Numbered from the stretch's first letter, positions 20,357 to 30,623 are shown. The stretch: DNA of 64,000 bases from Candidatus Bariatricus faecipullorum (GCA_019118525.1 DWYV01000056.1:34905-98904), one strand, 5' to 3'. A program made the numbers and translations. The notes: generated by a model from the letters alone, not told the origin.

Positions 20357-21691
20357 ATGAGGATTGCAAAAGACATGGAACTGTACGAAAAACTGGCTAT
20401 TCTGTCGGACGCGGCAAAGTATGACGTGGCCTGTACTTCCAGCGGGGTGGACCGGAACGGAGACGGCACCGGTATGGGAAACTGCCGGAAGGCCGGAATC
20501 TGCCACAGCTTTTCCTCGGACGGCAGGTGTATCTCTCTGCTGAAAATTCTATTTACCAATGAATGTGTTTTTGACTGCCGGTACTGCATTAACCGCCGCT
20601 CGAATGATATACGGCGGGCGTCCTTTACTCCGGAAGAGGTCTGCCGGCTGACCATGGAATTTTACAGAAGAAATTATATTGAAGGTCTGTTTTTAAGCTC
20701 CGGAGTTCTGAAAAGCCCGGACTATACCATGGAACTGCTTTACGCCACCCTTCTGAAACTGCGGACGGAATACCGGTTTCAGGGCTATATTCATGTGAAG
20801 GCCATTCCCGGGGCATCTCCGGAGCTTATCCGGCGTATCGGATTTCTGGCGGACAGAATGAGTGTGAATCTGGAACTGCCCACGGAGGAGGGACTGCGGA
20901 AGCTGGCGCCTCACAAGAGCCGGAAGACCATTCTGACGCCCATGCGGCTGGTTCAGAACGGCAGGGAGGAAGAACGCGGGGAACTGGCAGTTTACCGCGG
21001 GGCAGGAGAGAAACGACCCCGGTTTGTGCCGGCAGGACAGAGCACCCAGATGATTATCGGGGCCACGCCGGAGACGGATTATCAGATTATGGCGGTGGCA
21101 GAGGCGCTTTACCAGAAGTTTGATTTAAAACGGGTGTTTTATTCGGCCTTTGTACCTGTGACGGAAGACGAGAATCTGCCGGCCCTTTCGGAGAAAGGCC
21201 CGCCTCTTCTGCGGGAGCACAGACTTTACCAGGCGGACTGGTTAATCCGGTACTATCATTTTCAGGTATCGGAACTGCTGGACGAAGCGCATCCGAATTT
21301 TAATGTGCTTCTGGATCCGAAATGCGACTGGGCCCTGCGGCATCTGGAAGAGTTCCCGGTGGAGATAGGAAAGGCGGATTACCGCACCCTGCTCCGGGTG
21401 CCCGGAATCGGATGTAAATCTGCCGGAAGAATTGTGAAGGCCAGAAGGCTTGGCCCCCTGGATTTCGGGGATTTAAAGAAGATGGGAGTTGTTTTAAAGC
21501 GGGCTCTTTATTTTATTACCTGCAATGGGAAGATGATGTATCCGGTGCGGATGGAAGAAGATTACATTTTGAGAAATCTGCTGGATGCGGGAGAGCGTCT
21601 GCCGGATTCTGTGCGGAATATGGGATACCGCCAGCTTTCCTTGTTTGACGACCAGAATTATCCCGCGCCGGGATTCACAGGCGTGTCCTGA
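20357..21691 (+). CDS. Putative DNA modification/repair radical SAM protein (TIGR03916)
   Basis: A 444-residue radical SAM protein with the cluster motif CVFDCRYC near residue 71 and a C-terminal helix-hairpin-helix (LLRVPGIGCKSAGRIVKARR) that suggests DNA binding. It is related in layout to spore photoproduct lyase-like enzymes, and the family is catalogued as a putative DNA modification or repair enzyme of unproven reaction. It sits 18 bases ahead of the TIGR03915 gene, its usual partner. The start ATG 20357 has AAGGGGAGAAAAG upstream. Confidence 0.88.
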   Translation: MRIAKDMELYEKLAILSDAAKYDVACTSSGVDRNGDGTGMGNCRKAGICHSFSSDGRCISLLKILFTNECVFDCRYCINRRSNDIRRASFTPEEVCRLTMEFYRRNYIEGLFLSSGVLKSPDYTMELLYATLLKLRTEYRFQGYIHVKAIPGASPELIRRIGFLADRMSVNLELPTEEGLRKLAPHKSRKTILTPMRLVQNGREEERGELAVYRGAGEKRPRFVPAGQSTQMIIGATPETDYQIMAVAEALYQKFDLKRVFYSAFVPVTEDENLPALSEKGPPLLREHRLYQADWLIRYYHFQVSELLDEAHPNFNVLLDPKCDWALRHLEEFPVEIGKADYRTLLRVPGIGCKSAGRIVKARRLGPLDFGDLKKMGVVLKRALYFITCNGKMMYPVRMEEDYILRNLLDAGERLPDSVRNMGYRQLSLFDDQNYPAPGFTGVS

Positions 21692-21709
21692 GTTAGGAGG
21701 CGATAAGAG

Positions 21710-22480
21710 ATGAAACGGGTCTTTGTATGTCAGGATAATGTGACAGGGATATTTTCCGCCCTCTATGATGCCTGGCTGGAGTGCCGGAAGACCGGAGAGG
21801 CCGGTGTGGCCGTCCGGGGATTTCTGGAGCAGAAGCTTTTCTGCGATTATGTGGAGTCCATGCCTTCCGCAAAAAAGGCGGCGGCTGTGGAACGGATGAT
21901 TTTGAAAAACCTGGGGGAGACGGCCGCCCGGGAACTTTACTATGCGGCGCTTTCCAGGGACGGGGAGAAGGGAGAGGCGATTCTGGGCGCCATGCTGGCT
22001 GCCAGGAAACTGAGGGACAGCCGGAGAATTATGGAACAGCTTCAGGAGCCCCATGTGGCCCGGGTGTTTGAACTGAGCCGGAATGTAAAGAACGAAACCC
22101 ACAGTTTTCTGGAATTTATCCGCTTCCGGGAACTGGAAAGCCGGATTCTGCTGGCGCGTATCCGGCCCAAAAACCAGGTTCTTTCCTGCATTGCGCCTCA
22201 TTTTGCCGACCGGCTTCCTCTGGAAAACTGGATGATTCTGGATGAGACCTGGCATATGGCGGCGGTTCATGAAAAGCAGAAGCAGTGGGTCCTGGTGCGG
22301 GATGTGCCGGACTTTCCGGGAGGACAGCTGAAGTTTTCGGCCCAGGAAGAGGAGATGACCCGCCTCTGGCAGGGGTTCTGCCGGAGTATTGCCATTGAAG
22401 AGCGGAGAAATGAAAAGCTGCAGCGTACCCACCTTCCGCTGTGGTACCGGGAGCATATGGTGGAGTTTTTCCCGGCCTGA
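21710..22480 (+). CDS. TIGR03915 family putative DNA repair protein
   Basis: A 256-residue protein that in many genomes is encoded next to the TIGR03916 radical SAM protein. It begins KRVFVCQDNVTGIFSALYDAW and contains VARVFELSRNVKNETHSFLEF, characteristic of the DUF4130 region. Its biochemical role is not established; repair of modified bases together with the radical SAM partner is the standing prediction. An AGGAGGCGATAAGAG site precedes the ATG. Confidence 0.88.
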   Translation: MKRVFVCQDNVTGIFSALYDAWLECRKTGEAGVAVRGFLEQKLFCDYVESMPSAKKAAAVERMILKNLGETAARELYYAALSRDGEKGEAILGAMLAARKLRDSRRIMEQLQEPHVARVFELSRNVKNETHSFLEFIRFRELESRILLARIRPKNQVLSCIAPHFADRLPLENWMILDETWHMAAVHEKQKQWVLVRDVPDFPGGQLKFSAQEEEMTRLWQGFCRSIAIEERRNEKLQRTHLPLWYREHMVEFFPA

Positions 22481-22592
22481 CTTCTGTCCTGGTTTCCTGC
22501 TTCGGGACTTTTCCGGTACGGACGCTTTGTTTTCCCGGGGAAGTATGGTAAGATTAAGAGCAGATACAGACGACAGATTGTGAGGATACACT

Positions 22593-25037
22593 ATGGAACA
22601 GGAACTTCCGGTTATCCGTATTTCCGTGCGGAACCTGGTGGAATTCATTCTGCGGGAAGGCGATATTGACAGCCGCCGTGGCAGCGGAGCGGATAAAGAG
22701 GCCATGCAGCTGGGAGGAAAAATTCACCGGAAAATTCAAAAAAGCATGGGAGCCGGGTACCGTGCAGAGGTGACACTGAAAAGAGAGGTGCCCTGCGACG
22801 GCTTTCTGCTGCGGATAGAAGGGCGCGCGGACGGAATTATCGAAGAGGAGACCGGTACGGTCATTGATGAAATCAAGGGCGTGCTCTGCGACCTGGAAAA
22901 GATAGAGGAGCCGGTGAAAGTACATCTGGCCCAGGCACGGTGCTATGCCTGCTTTTACGGCAGGGAAAAGGGTCTGGATGAAATGACTGTACAGATGACC
23001 TACTGCCAGATGGAGACGGAAGAAATCCGGCGTTTCCGGGAGACATACCGGACGTCAGAGCTGGAGGAATGGTTCCAGGAAATTGTGAAGACCTATGAAA
23101 AATGGGGCCGGTTCCAGATACAGTGGAAGGAAATCCGGAACCGTTCCGCCCGGGAGATTCCGTTCCCCTTTGCCTACCGGCCGGGACAGAAAGACCTGGC
23201 CGCGGCAGTATACCGGACCATTCTGCGGAAGAAAAAACTGTTTATCCAGGCGCCCACGGGGGTGGGGAAAACCATGGCCGCTGTGTTTCCGGCAGTAAAG
23301 GCTGTGGGTGAGAACCTGGGAGAAAAAATATTTTATCTGACGGCACGGACCATTGCCCGCACAGTTGCAGAGCAGGCCTTCCGGATTCTGAAGGAGCAGA
23401 ACCTGCGGATGAAGGTAATTACCCTAACGGCAAAGGAGAAAATCTGCTTTCTTGAAAAAGCAGAATGCAATCCGGAAGCATGCCCCTATGCCAGGGGGCA
23501 TTTTGACCGGGTCAACGATGCGGTGTATGAACTTCTGACCGGGACGGATGACATGAGCCGGGAGGTGCTGGAGAAGCAGGCGGAAAAGTTCCGGGTCTGT
23601 CCTTTTGAGATGTCGCTGGATATGGCGGTGTGGACGGATGCGGTCATCTGTGATTACAATTATGTATTTGACCCCAATGCCCATCTGAAACGGTTTTTTA
23701 CCGAAGGTGTTCCGGGGGAATACCTGTTTCTGATTGACGAGGCCCACAACCTGGTGGAGCGGGGGCGTCAGATGTACAGCGCCTCCCTGTATAAAGAAGA
23801 TTTCCTGGTGGTGCGGAAGCTGGTAAAAAAAGAGGACATGCGTCTGGCAAAACGGCTGGGAGACTGCAACCAGATACTGCTGTCCCTGAAACGGGAATGT
23901 GAATCCTGGCAGGTGCTGGAGGGCGTACCGGCCCTTTACCTGAAGCTGATGAACGTGCTGACTGCCCTGGAAGACTATCTGGAGGAGTGCACGGAGGAAG
24001 AGAAAAGAGAGCAGGTGCTGGATTTTTACTTTTCTGTCCGGGATTTCCTGAATATCTATGACAGACTGGATGATAATTATGTGGTGTACACAGAACTGCA
24101 GGAGGACGGGAGATTTCTGCTCCGTCTGTTCTGCGTCAATCCGGCGGCGAACCTGCAGAGATTTCTGGACTGTGGAAACAGTACGGTGTTTTTTTCGGCC
24201 ACACTGCTCCCCGTTCAGTACTATAAAAAGCTGCTGAGTACGGAACCGGATGACTATGCGGTCTATGCGCCGTCCCCCTTCCCCAGAGAGAACCGGCTTC
24301 TGGTCTGCGGGCGGGATGTAAGCACCAGGTATACTCTCAGAGGCGAGCAGATGTACCGGAAGTATGCCGGGTACATCCGGGATACCGTCCGGGCCAGGAA
24401 GGGTAATTATATGGCCTTTTTCCCCTCCTACCGGTTTATGGAGGAGGTGTACGGCTTTTATGAGGAAATGGCCGGGGAAGACGGGACTGAGTGTATCCTT
24501 CAGAGCCATTTCATGAATGAGGAGGCCCGGGAGATTTTTCTGGAAACCTTTGAGGAAGACCGTGATACCAGTCTGGTAGGCTTCTGCGTGCTGGGCGGGA
24601 TTTTCTCGGAGGGGATTGACCTGGACCAGGAAAAGCTGATAGGCGCCTTCATTATTGGCACGGGACTTCCCCAGGTCTGTACAGAGCGGGAGATTCTGAA
24701 GCGGTATTTCGACGGAAAAGGAATGCGCGGATTTGATTATGCCTATCTGTATCCGGGCATGAACAAGGTGATGCAGGCGGCCGGGCGGGTCATCCGCACA
24801 GAGACGGACCAGGGCGTTATCCTTCTGCTGGATGAACGGTTCCTGGAAAAGAGGTGCCGGGAGATTTTTCCACGGGAATGGAGCGACTGTACCGGGGGAA
24901 ACCGGAAGCGGATTGCAGAAAAAGTGGAAGAATTCTGGCGGGAAAGGGACGCCCGGAAAGAGGACGCCGATTCCCCGGGAGGGCCCGGGGAGACTGCTAT
25001 GCCTCATCCGGGGAAGCCTCCGGAAAACAGCGGATAA
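22593..25037 (+). CDS. DinG/XPD-like Fe-S DNA helicase with N-terminal RecB-like nuclease motif
   Basis: An 814-residue superfamily 2 helicase. Residues 1-125 carry a PD-(D/E)XK pattern: His45, Asp80 (GRADGI), Glu93-x-Lys95 (IDEIKG) and Gln114-x3-Tyr118. Walker A is QAPTGVGKTMA near 219-229. Four cysteines (285, 292, 297, 336) are placed as in the XPD Fe-S cluster. The DEAH box is at 382-385. The C-terminal helicase half includes GGIFSEGIDLDQEKLIGA and QAAGRVIRTETDQG. This predicts a 5'-3' helicase with a linked nuclease. It follows the two putative repair genes by 112 bases, and its 3' end overlaps the convergent LysR gene by 41 bases. Confidence 0.9.
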   Translation: MEQELPVIRISVRNLVEFILREGDIDSRRGSGADKEAMQLGGKIHRKIQKSMGAGYRAEVTLKREVPCDGFLLRIEGRADGIIEEETGTVIDEIKGVLCDLEKIEEPVKVHLAQARCYACFYGREKGLDEMTVQMTYCQMETEEIRRFRETYRTSELEEWFQEIVKTYEKWGRFQIQWKEIRNRSAREIPFPFAYRPGQKDLAAAVYRTILRKKKLFIQAPTGVGKTMAAVFPAVKAVGENLGEKIFYLTARTIARTVAEQAFRILKEQNLRMKVITLTAKEKICFLEKAECNPEACPYARGHFDRVNDAVYELLTGTDDMSREVLEKQAEKFRVCPFEMSLDMAVWTDAVICDYNYVFDPNAHLKRFFTEGVPGEYLFLIDEAHNLVERGRQMYSASLYKEDFLVVRKLVKKEDMRLAKRLGDCNQILLSLKRECESWQVLEGVPALYLKLMNVLTALEDYLEECTEEEKREQVLDFYFSVRDFLNIYDRLDDNYVVYTELQEDGRFLLRLFCVNPAANLQRFLDCGNSTVFFSATLLPVQYYKKLLSTEPDDYAVYAPSPFPRENRLLVCGRDVSTRYTLRGEQMYRKYAGYIRDTVRARKGNYMAFFPSYRFMEEVYGFYEEMAGEDGTECILQSHFMNEEAREIFLETFEEDRDTSLVGFCVLGGIFSEGIDLDQEKLIGAFIIGTGLPQVCTEREILKRYFDGKGMRGFDYAYLYPGMNKVMQAAGRVIRTETDQGVILLLDERFLEKRCREIFPREWSDCTGGNRKRIAEKVEEFWRERDARKEDADSPGGPGETAMPHPGKPPENSG

Positions 25038-25893
25038 ATTCCCGGACCGCATGGGAGAGGGGAACATGGCGGCTGTAAGCCAGAACCAGTTCCCGCTCCG
25101 GAAGTGTTTCCCGGGTCTTTACCGTGAAGATACCCTGGGAGGAATCCGGGACGCAGTAATCCGGAATGAAGGCAATGCCCAGTCCGATGCGGGCCAGGTC
25201 CGTCAGAAGGTCATTGCTGCTGAGTTCGATTTCCGGAACCAGGTCCAGCTGATAGCGCTGAAACTGACTGTGCAGGAATTCGCTGGTTGTGCTTTTCCGG
25301 TCCAGCATCATAATCGGGTATCGGAGAAGTTCCTGAAACGTAAGGATTTTTCCTTTGAGTTCCGAATAGGCCGCCCCGGCGATGAAAACATCGTGGAAGG
25401 TTTTCAGCTTTCTGACGGTAAGCCCGCTTCCCAGACTGGGGTTGGGAAAATTGCTGACGATTAAGTCGACCTGCCCGTTCTGAAGAAGTTCCGCGCACTG
25501 CACAGAAGTAGCGTTGGTCACCTTGATATGGGCGTTGGGAAAATCCCGGTGAAAGCGTTCCAGGTAAGGGACCAGGAAATAGCGGCAGATGGTGTCGCTG
25601 GCGCCGATGCGGATCTGACCGCCGGTGGAGGCGGATTCCAGAATCTGGGATTCCCCCCGTTTTATCAGGTTGACGGCAGGCTCAATGTGACGAAGGAGAA
25701 TCTCTCCTTCGGGAGTGAGCTGTACTTTTTTGGTGCTGCGGATAAACAGTACCTGGTTCAGTTTTTTTTCCAGGGATTTTACAGACTGGCTTACCGCGGA
25801 CTGGGAGATGTAAAGCTGCTTGGAAGCTTCGGAAAAGCTCAGGGTAGTTGCCACATAGTAAAAAACTTTATATAATTCATAATTGATATCCAT
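24997..25893 (-). CDS. LysR family transcriptional regulator
   Basis: A 298-residue LTTR. The N-terminal winged helix reads SFSEASKQLYISQSAVSQSV, and the C-terminal effector-binding domain has IRIGASDTICRYFLVPYLERF. It is transcribed away from the membrane-protein gene at 26020, so that gene could be a target, as LTTRs often regulate the divergent neighbour. The inducer is unknown. An AAGGAGGGCTAATA site lies just before its ATG. Confidence 0.94.
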   Translation of the reverse strand: MDINYELYKVFYYVATTLSFSEASKQLYISQSAVSQSVKSLEKKLNQVLFIRSTKKVQLTPEGEILLRHIEPAVNLIKRGESQILESASTGGQIRIGASDTICRYFLVPYLERFHRDFPNAHIKVTNATSVQCAELLQNGQVDLIVSNFPNPSLGSGLTVRKLKTFHDVFIAGAAYSELKGKILTFQELLRYPIMMLDRKSTTSEFLHSQFQRYQLDLVPEIELSSNDLLTDLARIGLGIAFIPDYCVPDSSQGIFTVKTRETLPERELVLAYSRHVPLSHAVREFIRCFPEASPDEA

Positions 25894-26019
25894 TATTAGC
25901 CCTCCTTATAAAGTTACTTTGTATTATAAGTGAAGAAGAGGGAAAAAACAAGAGTAAATCAAGGACCCCGGCGGCTCTGCAGGAAGGGCCGGGCGGAAAA
26001 AAGAAAGGTGGAAAACAGC

Positions 26020-26760
26020 ATGGAGAAAACAGCACGCTCCGGCGGGATGCGCTGGCTGCACAGGATACTGGCCGTGGTAGCCTCTCTGGGCCTGATTCTG
26101 GCGGGCCTGATTACGAGCTTTGAAATAGCGGCATACGGGAGCTGGTCCTTCTATGAAGAGGAGTACAGAAAATATGACGTCCAGTCGGCTCTGGACATGG
26201 AGATGGACGATATTATGACGGTAACCCGCTATATGATGTCCTATCTGCGCGGCGGAGAAGAGGAACTGAGCATCGATGTGAAGGTAGAGGGCGAGGTTCA
26301 GGATTTTTTCAATGAGCAGGACCGGTTCCATATGGGCGAGGTTCAGAATCTTTTTCTGGGAGGGCTTGCCTTAAGAAGAGGGGCTGTTATCGTACTGCTT
26401 CTGTGTGTGGCGGTTCTGGTTCTGACAAAAGGAGACTGGAAGCGTCTGCTTCCCAGAATCTATCAGATAACCATGGGAGTGTTCCTGGCGGTCGTGCTGG
26501 TGGGAGCCCTGCTTTTGTCCCAGGATTTTAACAGGTATTTTGTCATCTTTCACCATATATTCTTTGACAATGACCTGTGGATTTTCGACCCGGCCACGGA
26601 CTATATGATACGGATGCTTCCGGAAGGCTTTTTCTATGATATGACAATGAGAATCGGCACCTTTTTCCTGGTGTTCCTTGTGGGCACGTTTCTCATCTGT
26701 GCGGGATGGAGAAAACTGGTTTCCGTATCTGATAAGAAAAATGATAAGAAAGATAAGTAA
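26020..26760 (+). CDS. TIGR01906 family integral membrane protein (DUF1461)
   Basis: A 246-residue protein with about four or five membrane helices. The first is near residues 10-35 (HRILAVVASLGLILAGLIT), followed by an outside loop, then helices near 118-140, 148-170 and 212-232. The family is common in clostridia and streptococci and has no proven function. ATG 26020 is chosen because AAGAAAGGTGG precedes it; the longer GTG frame from 25930 has no good site. The C-terminus is Lys/Asp-rich. Confidence 0.83.
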   Translation: MEKTARSGGMRWLHRILAVVASLGLILAGLITSFEIAAYGSWSFYEEEYRKYDVQSALDMEMDDIMTVTRYMMSYLRGGEEELSIDVKVEGEVQDFFNEQDRFHMGEVQNLFLGGLALRRGAVIVLLLCVAVLVLTKGDWKRLLPRIYQITMGVFLAVVLVGALLLSQDFNRYFVIFHHIFFDNDLWIFDPATDYMIRMLPEGFFYDMTMRIGTFFLVFLVGTFLICAGWRKLVSVSDKKNDKKDK

Positions 26761-26788
26761 TACTTATAAAACGGCGCAATTATATTTA

Positions 26789-26818
26789 TTGCGCTTATAA
26801 TAGACAGTATGCTATACT
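26789..26818 (+). promoter_or_regulatory. Possible purL promoter
   Basis: TTGCGC (26789-26794) and TATACT (26813-26818), 18 bases apart. The -35 box forms part of a small hairpin (GCGCAAT/ATTGCGC, 26775-26795). No purine riboswitch aptamer was seen between here and purL. Confidence 0.5.
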
Positions 26819-26861
26819 GAAATCAGAAAACCTGGAAACAGCAGACATAATGGAGGAGATT

Positions 26862-29800
26862 ATGAGCAGTGTAAAACGAGTGTATGTGGAGAAAAAACCG
26901 GAGTTTGCCGTACAGGCAAAGGAACTGGAACAGGAAGTAAAAAGCTATCTGGGAATCGGGGGCGTGAAGAAACTGCGGGTGCTGAACCGCTATGACGTGG
27001 AGAATATCTCAGATGAGACTTTTGAGAAAGCCTGCCGGGGCGTATTTGCGGAACCGCCCGTGGATTTGCTGTATCTGGAGGACTTTCCCCACGGGGAGAC
27101 GGACCGTATTTTTTCTGTAGAATATCTGCCGGGACAGTTTGACCAGAGAGCGGATTCTGCCGTGCAGTGTGTGCAGTTCATCCGGGAGGACGAGCTTCCG
27201 GTTATCCGGACGGCCACAACCTATGTGCTGGAAGGAGAGATTACGGAGGAAGAGCTGGAGGCAGTGAAAGCGCACTGCATTAACCCGGTTGACTCCCGGG
27301 AGACGGGACTGGAAAAGCCGGAGACCCTGGTGACAGAATATGAGGAGCCTGCGGACATCTCTGTGTTTTCTGGTTTCCAGCAGATGGAAGAAGAGGAACT
27401 GAAGGCACTTTATGATTCCCTGGGACTGGCCATGACCTTTCGGGATTTCCAGCATATCCAGAACTACTTCCGGAAGGAAGAAAAACGGGATCCTTCCATG
27501 ACGGAAATCCGGGTGCTGGATACGTACTGGTCTGACCACTGCCGTCACACCACGTTTTCCACAGAACTGACGGATGTGACTTTTGGAGAGGGCGATTACC
27601 GGCAGGTTATCGAGGACACTTATAAGGAATACCTGCAGACCCACAGTGAGATTTTCAAAGGGCGGGAAGATAAGTTTGTCTGCCTGATGGATCTGGCCCT
27701 GATGGCGATGCGGAAACTGAAAAAAGAAGGAAAACTGGCTGACCAGGAGGAATCCGAGGAAATTAACGCATGCAGTATCGTTGTTCCGGTGGAAGTGGAC
27801 GGCGTGGAAGAAGAGTGGCTTGTGAACTTTAAAAATGAGACCCACAATCACCCCACGGAAATCGAGCCCTTCGGCGGTGCGGCCACCTGCCTGGGAGGGG
27901 CCATCCGTGACCCCCTGTCCGGACGGACGTATGTCTACCAGGCAATGCGTGTGACAGGAGCCGCAGATCCCACGGTTTCCGTAAAGGAAACCATGAAAGG
28001 AAAACTTCCCCAGAAAAAGCTGGTGACCGGTGCTGCCCATGGATACAGCTCCTATGGAAACCAGATTGGACTGGCAACCGGCATGGTAAAAGAGATTTAC
28101 CATCCGGACTATGTGGCGAAACGAATGGAAATCGGCGCCGTGCTGGGGGCAGCCCCCAGAAGAGCGGTTATCCGGGAAACCTCAGACCCCGGGGATATTA
28201 TTATCCTGCTGGGCGGCCGGACCGGCCGGGACGGCTGCGGCGGAGCTACCGGCTCCTCTAAGGTGCACACTGAGGAATCCATTGAAACCTGCGGTGCAGA
28301 AGTGCAGAAGGGAAATCCGCCCACAGAGAGAAAGATTCAGCGGCTGTTCCGCCGGGAAGAGGTAAGCCGCCTGATTAAGAAATGCAATGACTTTGGCGCC
28401 GGCGGAGTGTCCGTTGCCATTGGAGAACTGGCGCCGGGACTGAAGGTGGACCTGGACAAAGTGCCGAAAAAATACGCCGGACTGGACGGAACGGAAATCG
28501 CTATTTCGGAATCCCAGGAACGGATGGCGGTCGTTGTGGCTCCGAAAGATGTGGAGCAGTTCCTGGCCTATGCAAAAGAAGAAAATCTGGAGGCAACCGA
28601 GGTTGCGGTAGTAACGGAAGAGCCAAGGCTTGTGCTTTCCTGGAGAGGGAAGGAGATTGTAAACATCTCCCGGGCATTTCTGGATACCAACGGCGCTCAT
28701 CAGGAGACGACTGTGGAAGTGGGGATTCCCTCCCGTGCAGACAGCCAGCTGAAGCGGCAGGTCGAGACGGGCGACGTCCGGGAAGCCTGGCTTTCCACGC
28801 TGAAAGATTTAAATGTATGCTCCCAGAAGGGGCTGGTGGAGATGTTTGACGGCTCTATCGGCGCAGGCTCTGTTTTCATGCCTCACGGCGGAAAATACCA
28901 GATGACAGAAACCCAGGCCATGGTGGCAAAGCTGCCGGTGGCAAATGGAAAATGCGATACAGTTACCATGATGAGCTATGGATTTGACCCGTATCTTTCC
29001 AGCTGGAGCCCCTATCACGGAGCGGTTTACGCAGTGACAGAATCCGTGGCCAAAATTGTGGCGGCCGGCGGGGATTACCGGAAAATCCGCTTTACCTTCC
29101 AGGAGTACTTCCGCCGCATGACGGAAGACCCGAAACGCTGGAGCCAGCCTTTTGCCGCGCTTCTCGGAGCGTTCCGGGCCCAGATGGGATTTGGCCTGCC
29201 CTCTATCGGAGGCAAGGACAGCATGTCCGGTACGTTTGAAGATATCGATGTGCCGCCGACTCTGGTTTCCTTTGCAGTGGATACGGCAAAACAGGGAGAT
29301 ATCATTACCCCGGAACTGAAGAAGGCCGGAAGCAAACTGGTATGGCTGCGGATTGAACGGGACGAGAACGACCTTCCTGTATTTGAAAAAGTGATGGAAC
29401 AGTACGGAAAATTTGCCGATGACATCCACAGCGGAAAGATTCTGTCTGCCTATGTGCCGGACCGCCATGGCGTGATTGCGGCTGTCAGCAAAATGGCCTT
29501 TGGAAACGGAATGGGTGTGAAGCTGGAGCACAGCATGGACGTCCGGGAACTGTTTGCGCCTGCTTACGGCGACCTGGTGGCCGAGGTGGCGGAAGGAAAA
29601 GTGGGAGAGCTTTCCATCAGTTATACCGTCATCGGGGAAGTGACCGGCGACGGAACATTTTCCTATGGCAATGCCGTGATTCCGCTGAAGGAAGCGGAAG
29701 CGGCCTGGAAAGCGCCTCTGGAGCAGGTGTTCCGGACGGTATCCGGCGAAGCAGGAACGGAAGCGGTGGATTCTCCGCTTTATGATACAAAAGAAGTGCA

Positions 29801-30623
29801 TGTATGCACACACAAAATCGGACGTCCGACGGTGTTTATTCCGGTGTTCCCCGGAACCAACTGCGAGTATGACAGTGCCAAAGCCTTTGAGCGGGCAGGG
29901 GCGGACGTGATTACCCGTGTGTTCAGAAACATGAACGCGGCGGACATCCGGGACTCTGTAAGTGAGTTTGAAAAGGAAATTGCAAAATCCCAGATTATCA
30001 TGTTCCCGGGCGGTTTCTCCGCAGGAGATGAGCCGGACGGTTCCGCGAAATTTTTCGCTACTGCATTCCAGAACGCAAAGCTGAAGGAGGCAGTGGAAAA
30101 GCTGCTGAATGAACGGGACGGGCTGGTGCTCGGTATCTGTAACGGATTCCAGACACTGGTGAAACTGGGACTGGTGCCCTATGGTGAAATTACCGGCCAG
30201 ACGGCGGATTCTCCCACGCTGACCTACAATACCATCGGACGGCATATTTCCAGAATGGTCTATACAAAAGTGGTGACAAACAAGTCGCCGTGGCTTGCGA
30301 AGGCACAGCTTGGCGGCGTGTATACCAATCCGGCTTCCCACGGGGAAGGACGGTTTGTGGCCAGCGGGGAGTGGCTGGACAGACTGTTTGCGAACGGACA
30401 GGTGGCGACCCAGTACTGTAATCTCGAAGGCGAAGTAACCATGGACGAGGAATGGAATGTCAACGGCTCTTACCGTGCCATTGAAGGTATTACCAGTCCG
30501 GACGGCCGGGTGCTGGGCAAAATGGCCCATTCCGAGAGAAGGGGCGACGGAGTTGCCATCAATATTTACGGGGAGCAGGATATGAAGATTTTCGAGTCCG
30601 GCGTGGAGTATTTCCTTCTGTAA
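26862..30623 (+). CDS. purL: Phosphoribosylformylglycinamidine synthase, single-chain PurL
   Basis: A 1253-residue enzyme for the fourth step of purine synthesis, FGAR plus glutamine and ATP to FGAM. The synthetase domains carry NFKNETHNHPTEIEPFGGA and GLPSIGGKDSMSGTF; the C-terminal glutaminase has the catalytic Cys in LGICNGFQTLVKLG and the His/Glu pair in SHGEGRF. This one-chain layout is the clostridial form; bacilli use separate PurS, PurL and PurQ. ATG 26862 is chosen over 26850 because GGAGGAG at 26852-26858 is ideally spaced for it. The gene stands alone with its own promoter. Confidence 0.97.
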   Translation: MSSVKRVYVEKKPEFAVQAKELEQEVKSYLGIGGVKKLRVLNRYDVENISDETFEKACRGVFAEPPVDLLYLEDFPHGETDRIFSVEYLPGQFDQRADSAVQCVQFIREDELPVIRTATTYVLEGEITEEELEAVKAHCINPVDSRETGLEKPETLVTEYEEPADISVFSGFQQMEEEELKALYDSLGLAMTFRDFQHIQNYFRKEEKRDPSMTEIRVLDTYWSDHCRHTTFSTELTDVTFGEGDYRQVIEDTYKEYLQTHSEIFKGREDKFVCLMDLALMAMRKLKKEGKLADQEESEEINACSIVVPVEVDGVEEEWLVNFKNETHNHPTEIEPFGGAATCLGGAIRDPLSGRTYVYQAMRVTGAADPTVSVKETMKGKLPQKKLVTGAAHGYSSYGNQIGLATGMVKEIYHPDYVAKRMEIGAVLGAAPRRAVIRETSDPGDIIILLGGRTGRDGCGGATGSSKVHTEESIETCGAEVQKGNPPTERKIQRLFRREEVSRLIKKCNDFGAGGVSVAIGELAPGLKVDLDKVPKKYAGLDGTEIAISESQERMAVVVAPKDVEQFLAYAKEENLEATEVAVVTEEPRLVLSWRGKEIVNISRAFLDTNGAHQETTVEVGIPSRADSQLKRQVETGDVREAWLSTLKDLNVCSQKGLVEMFDGSIGAGSVFMPHGGKYQMTETQAMVAKLPVANGKCDTVTMMSYGFDPYLSSWSPYHGAVYAVTESVAKIVAAGGDYRKIRFTFQEYFRRMTEDPKRWSQPFAALLGAFRAQMGFGLPSIGGKDSMSGTFEDIDVPPTLVSFAVDTAKQGDIITPELKKAGSKLVWLRIERDENDLPVFEKVMEQYGKFADDIHSGKILSAYVPDRHGVIAAVSKMAFGNGMGVKLEHSMDVRELFAPAYGDLVAEVAEGKVGELSISYTVIGEVTGDGTFSYGNAVIPLKEAEAAWKAPLEQVFRTVSGEAGTEAVDSPLYDTKEVHVCTHKIGRPTVFIPVFPGTNCEYDSAKAFERAGADVITRVFRNMNAADIRDSVSEFEKEIAKSQIIMFPGGFSAGDEPDGSAKFFATAFQNAKLKEAVEKLLNERDGLVLGICNGFQTLVKLGLVPYGEITGQTADSPTLTYNTIGRHISRMVYTKVVTNKSPWLAKAQLGGVYTNPASHGEGRFVASGEWLDRLFANGQVATQYCNLEGEVTMDEEWNVNGSYRAIEGITSPDGRVLGKMAHSERRGDGVAINIYGEQDMKIFESGVEYFLL

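Noticed and set aside
26761..26861. Possible purine riboswitch ahead of purL
   Set aside because: The spacer has one 7-bp hairpin and a promoter; no aptamer-like three-way junction could be found in ~100 bases.
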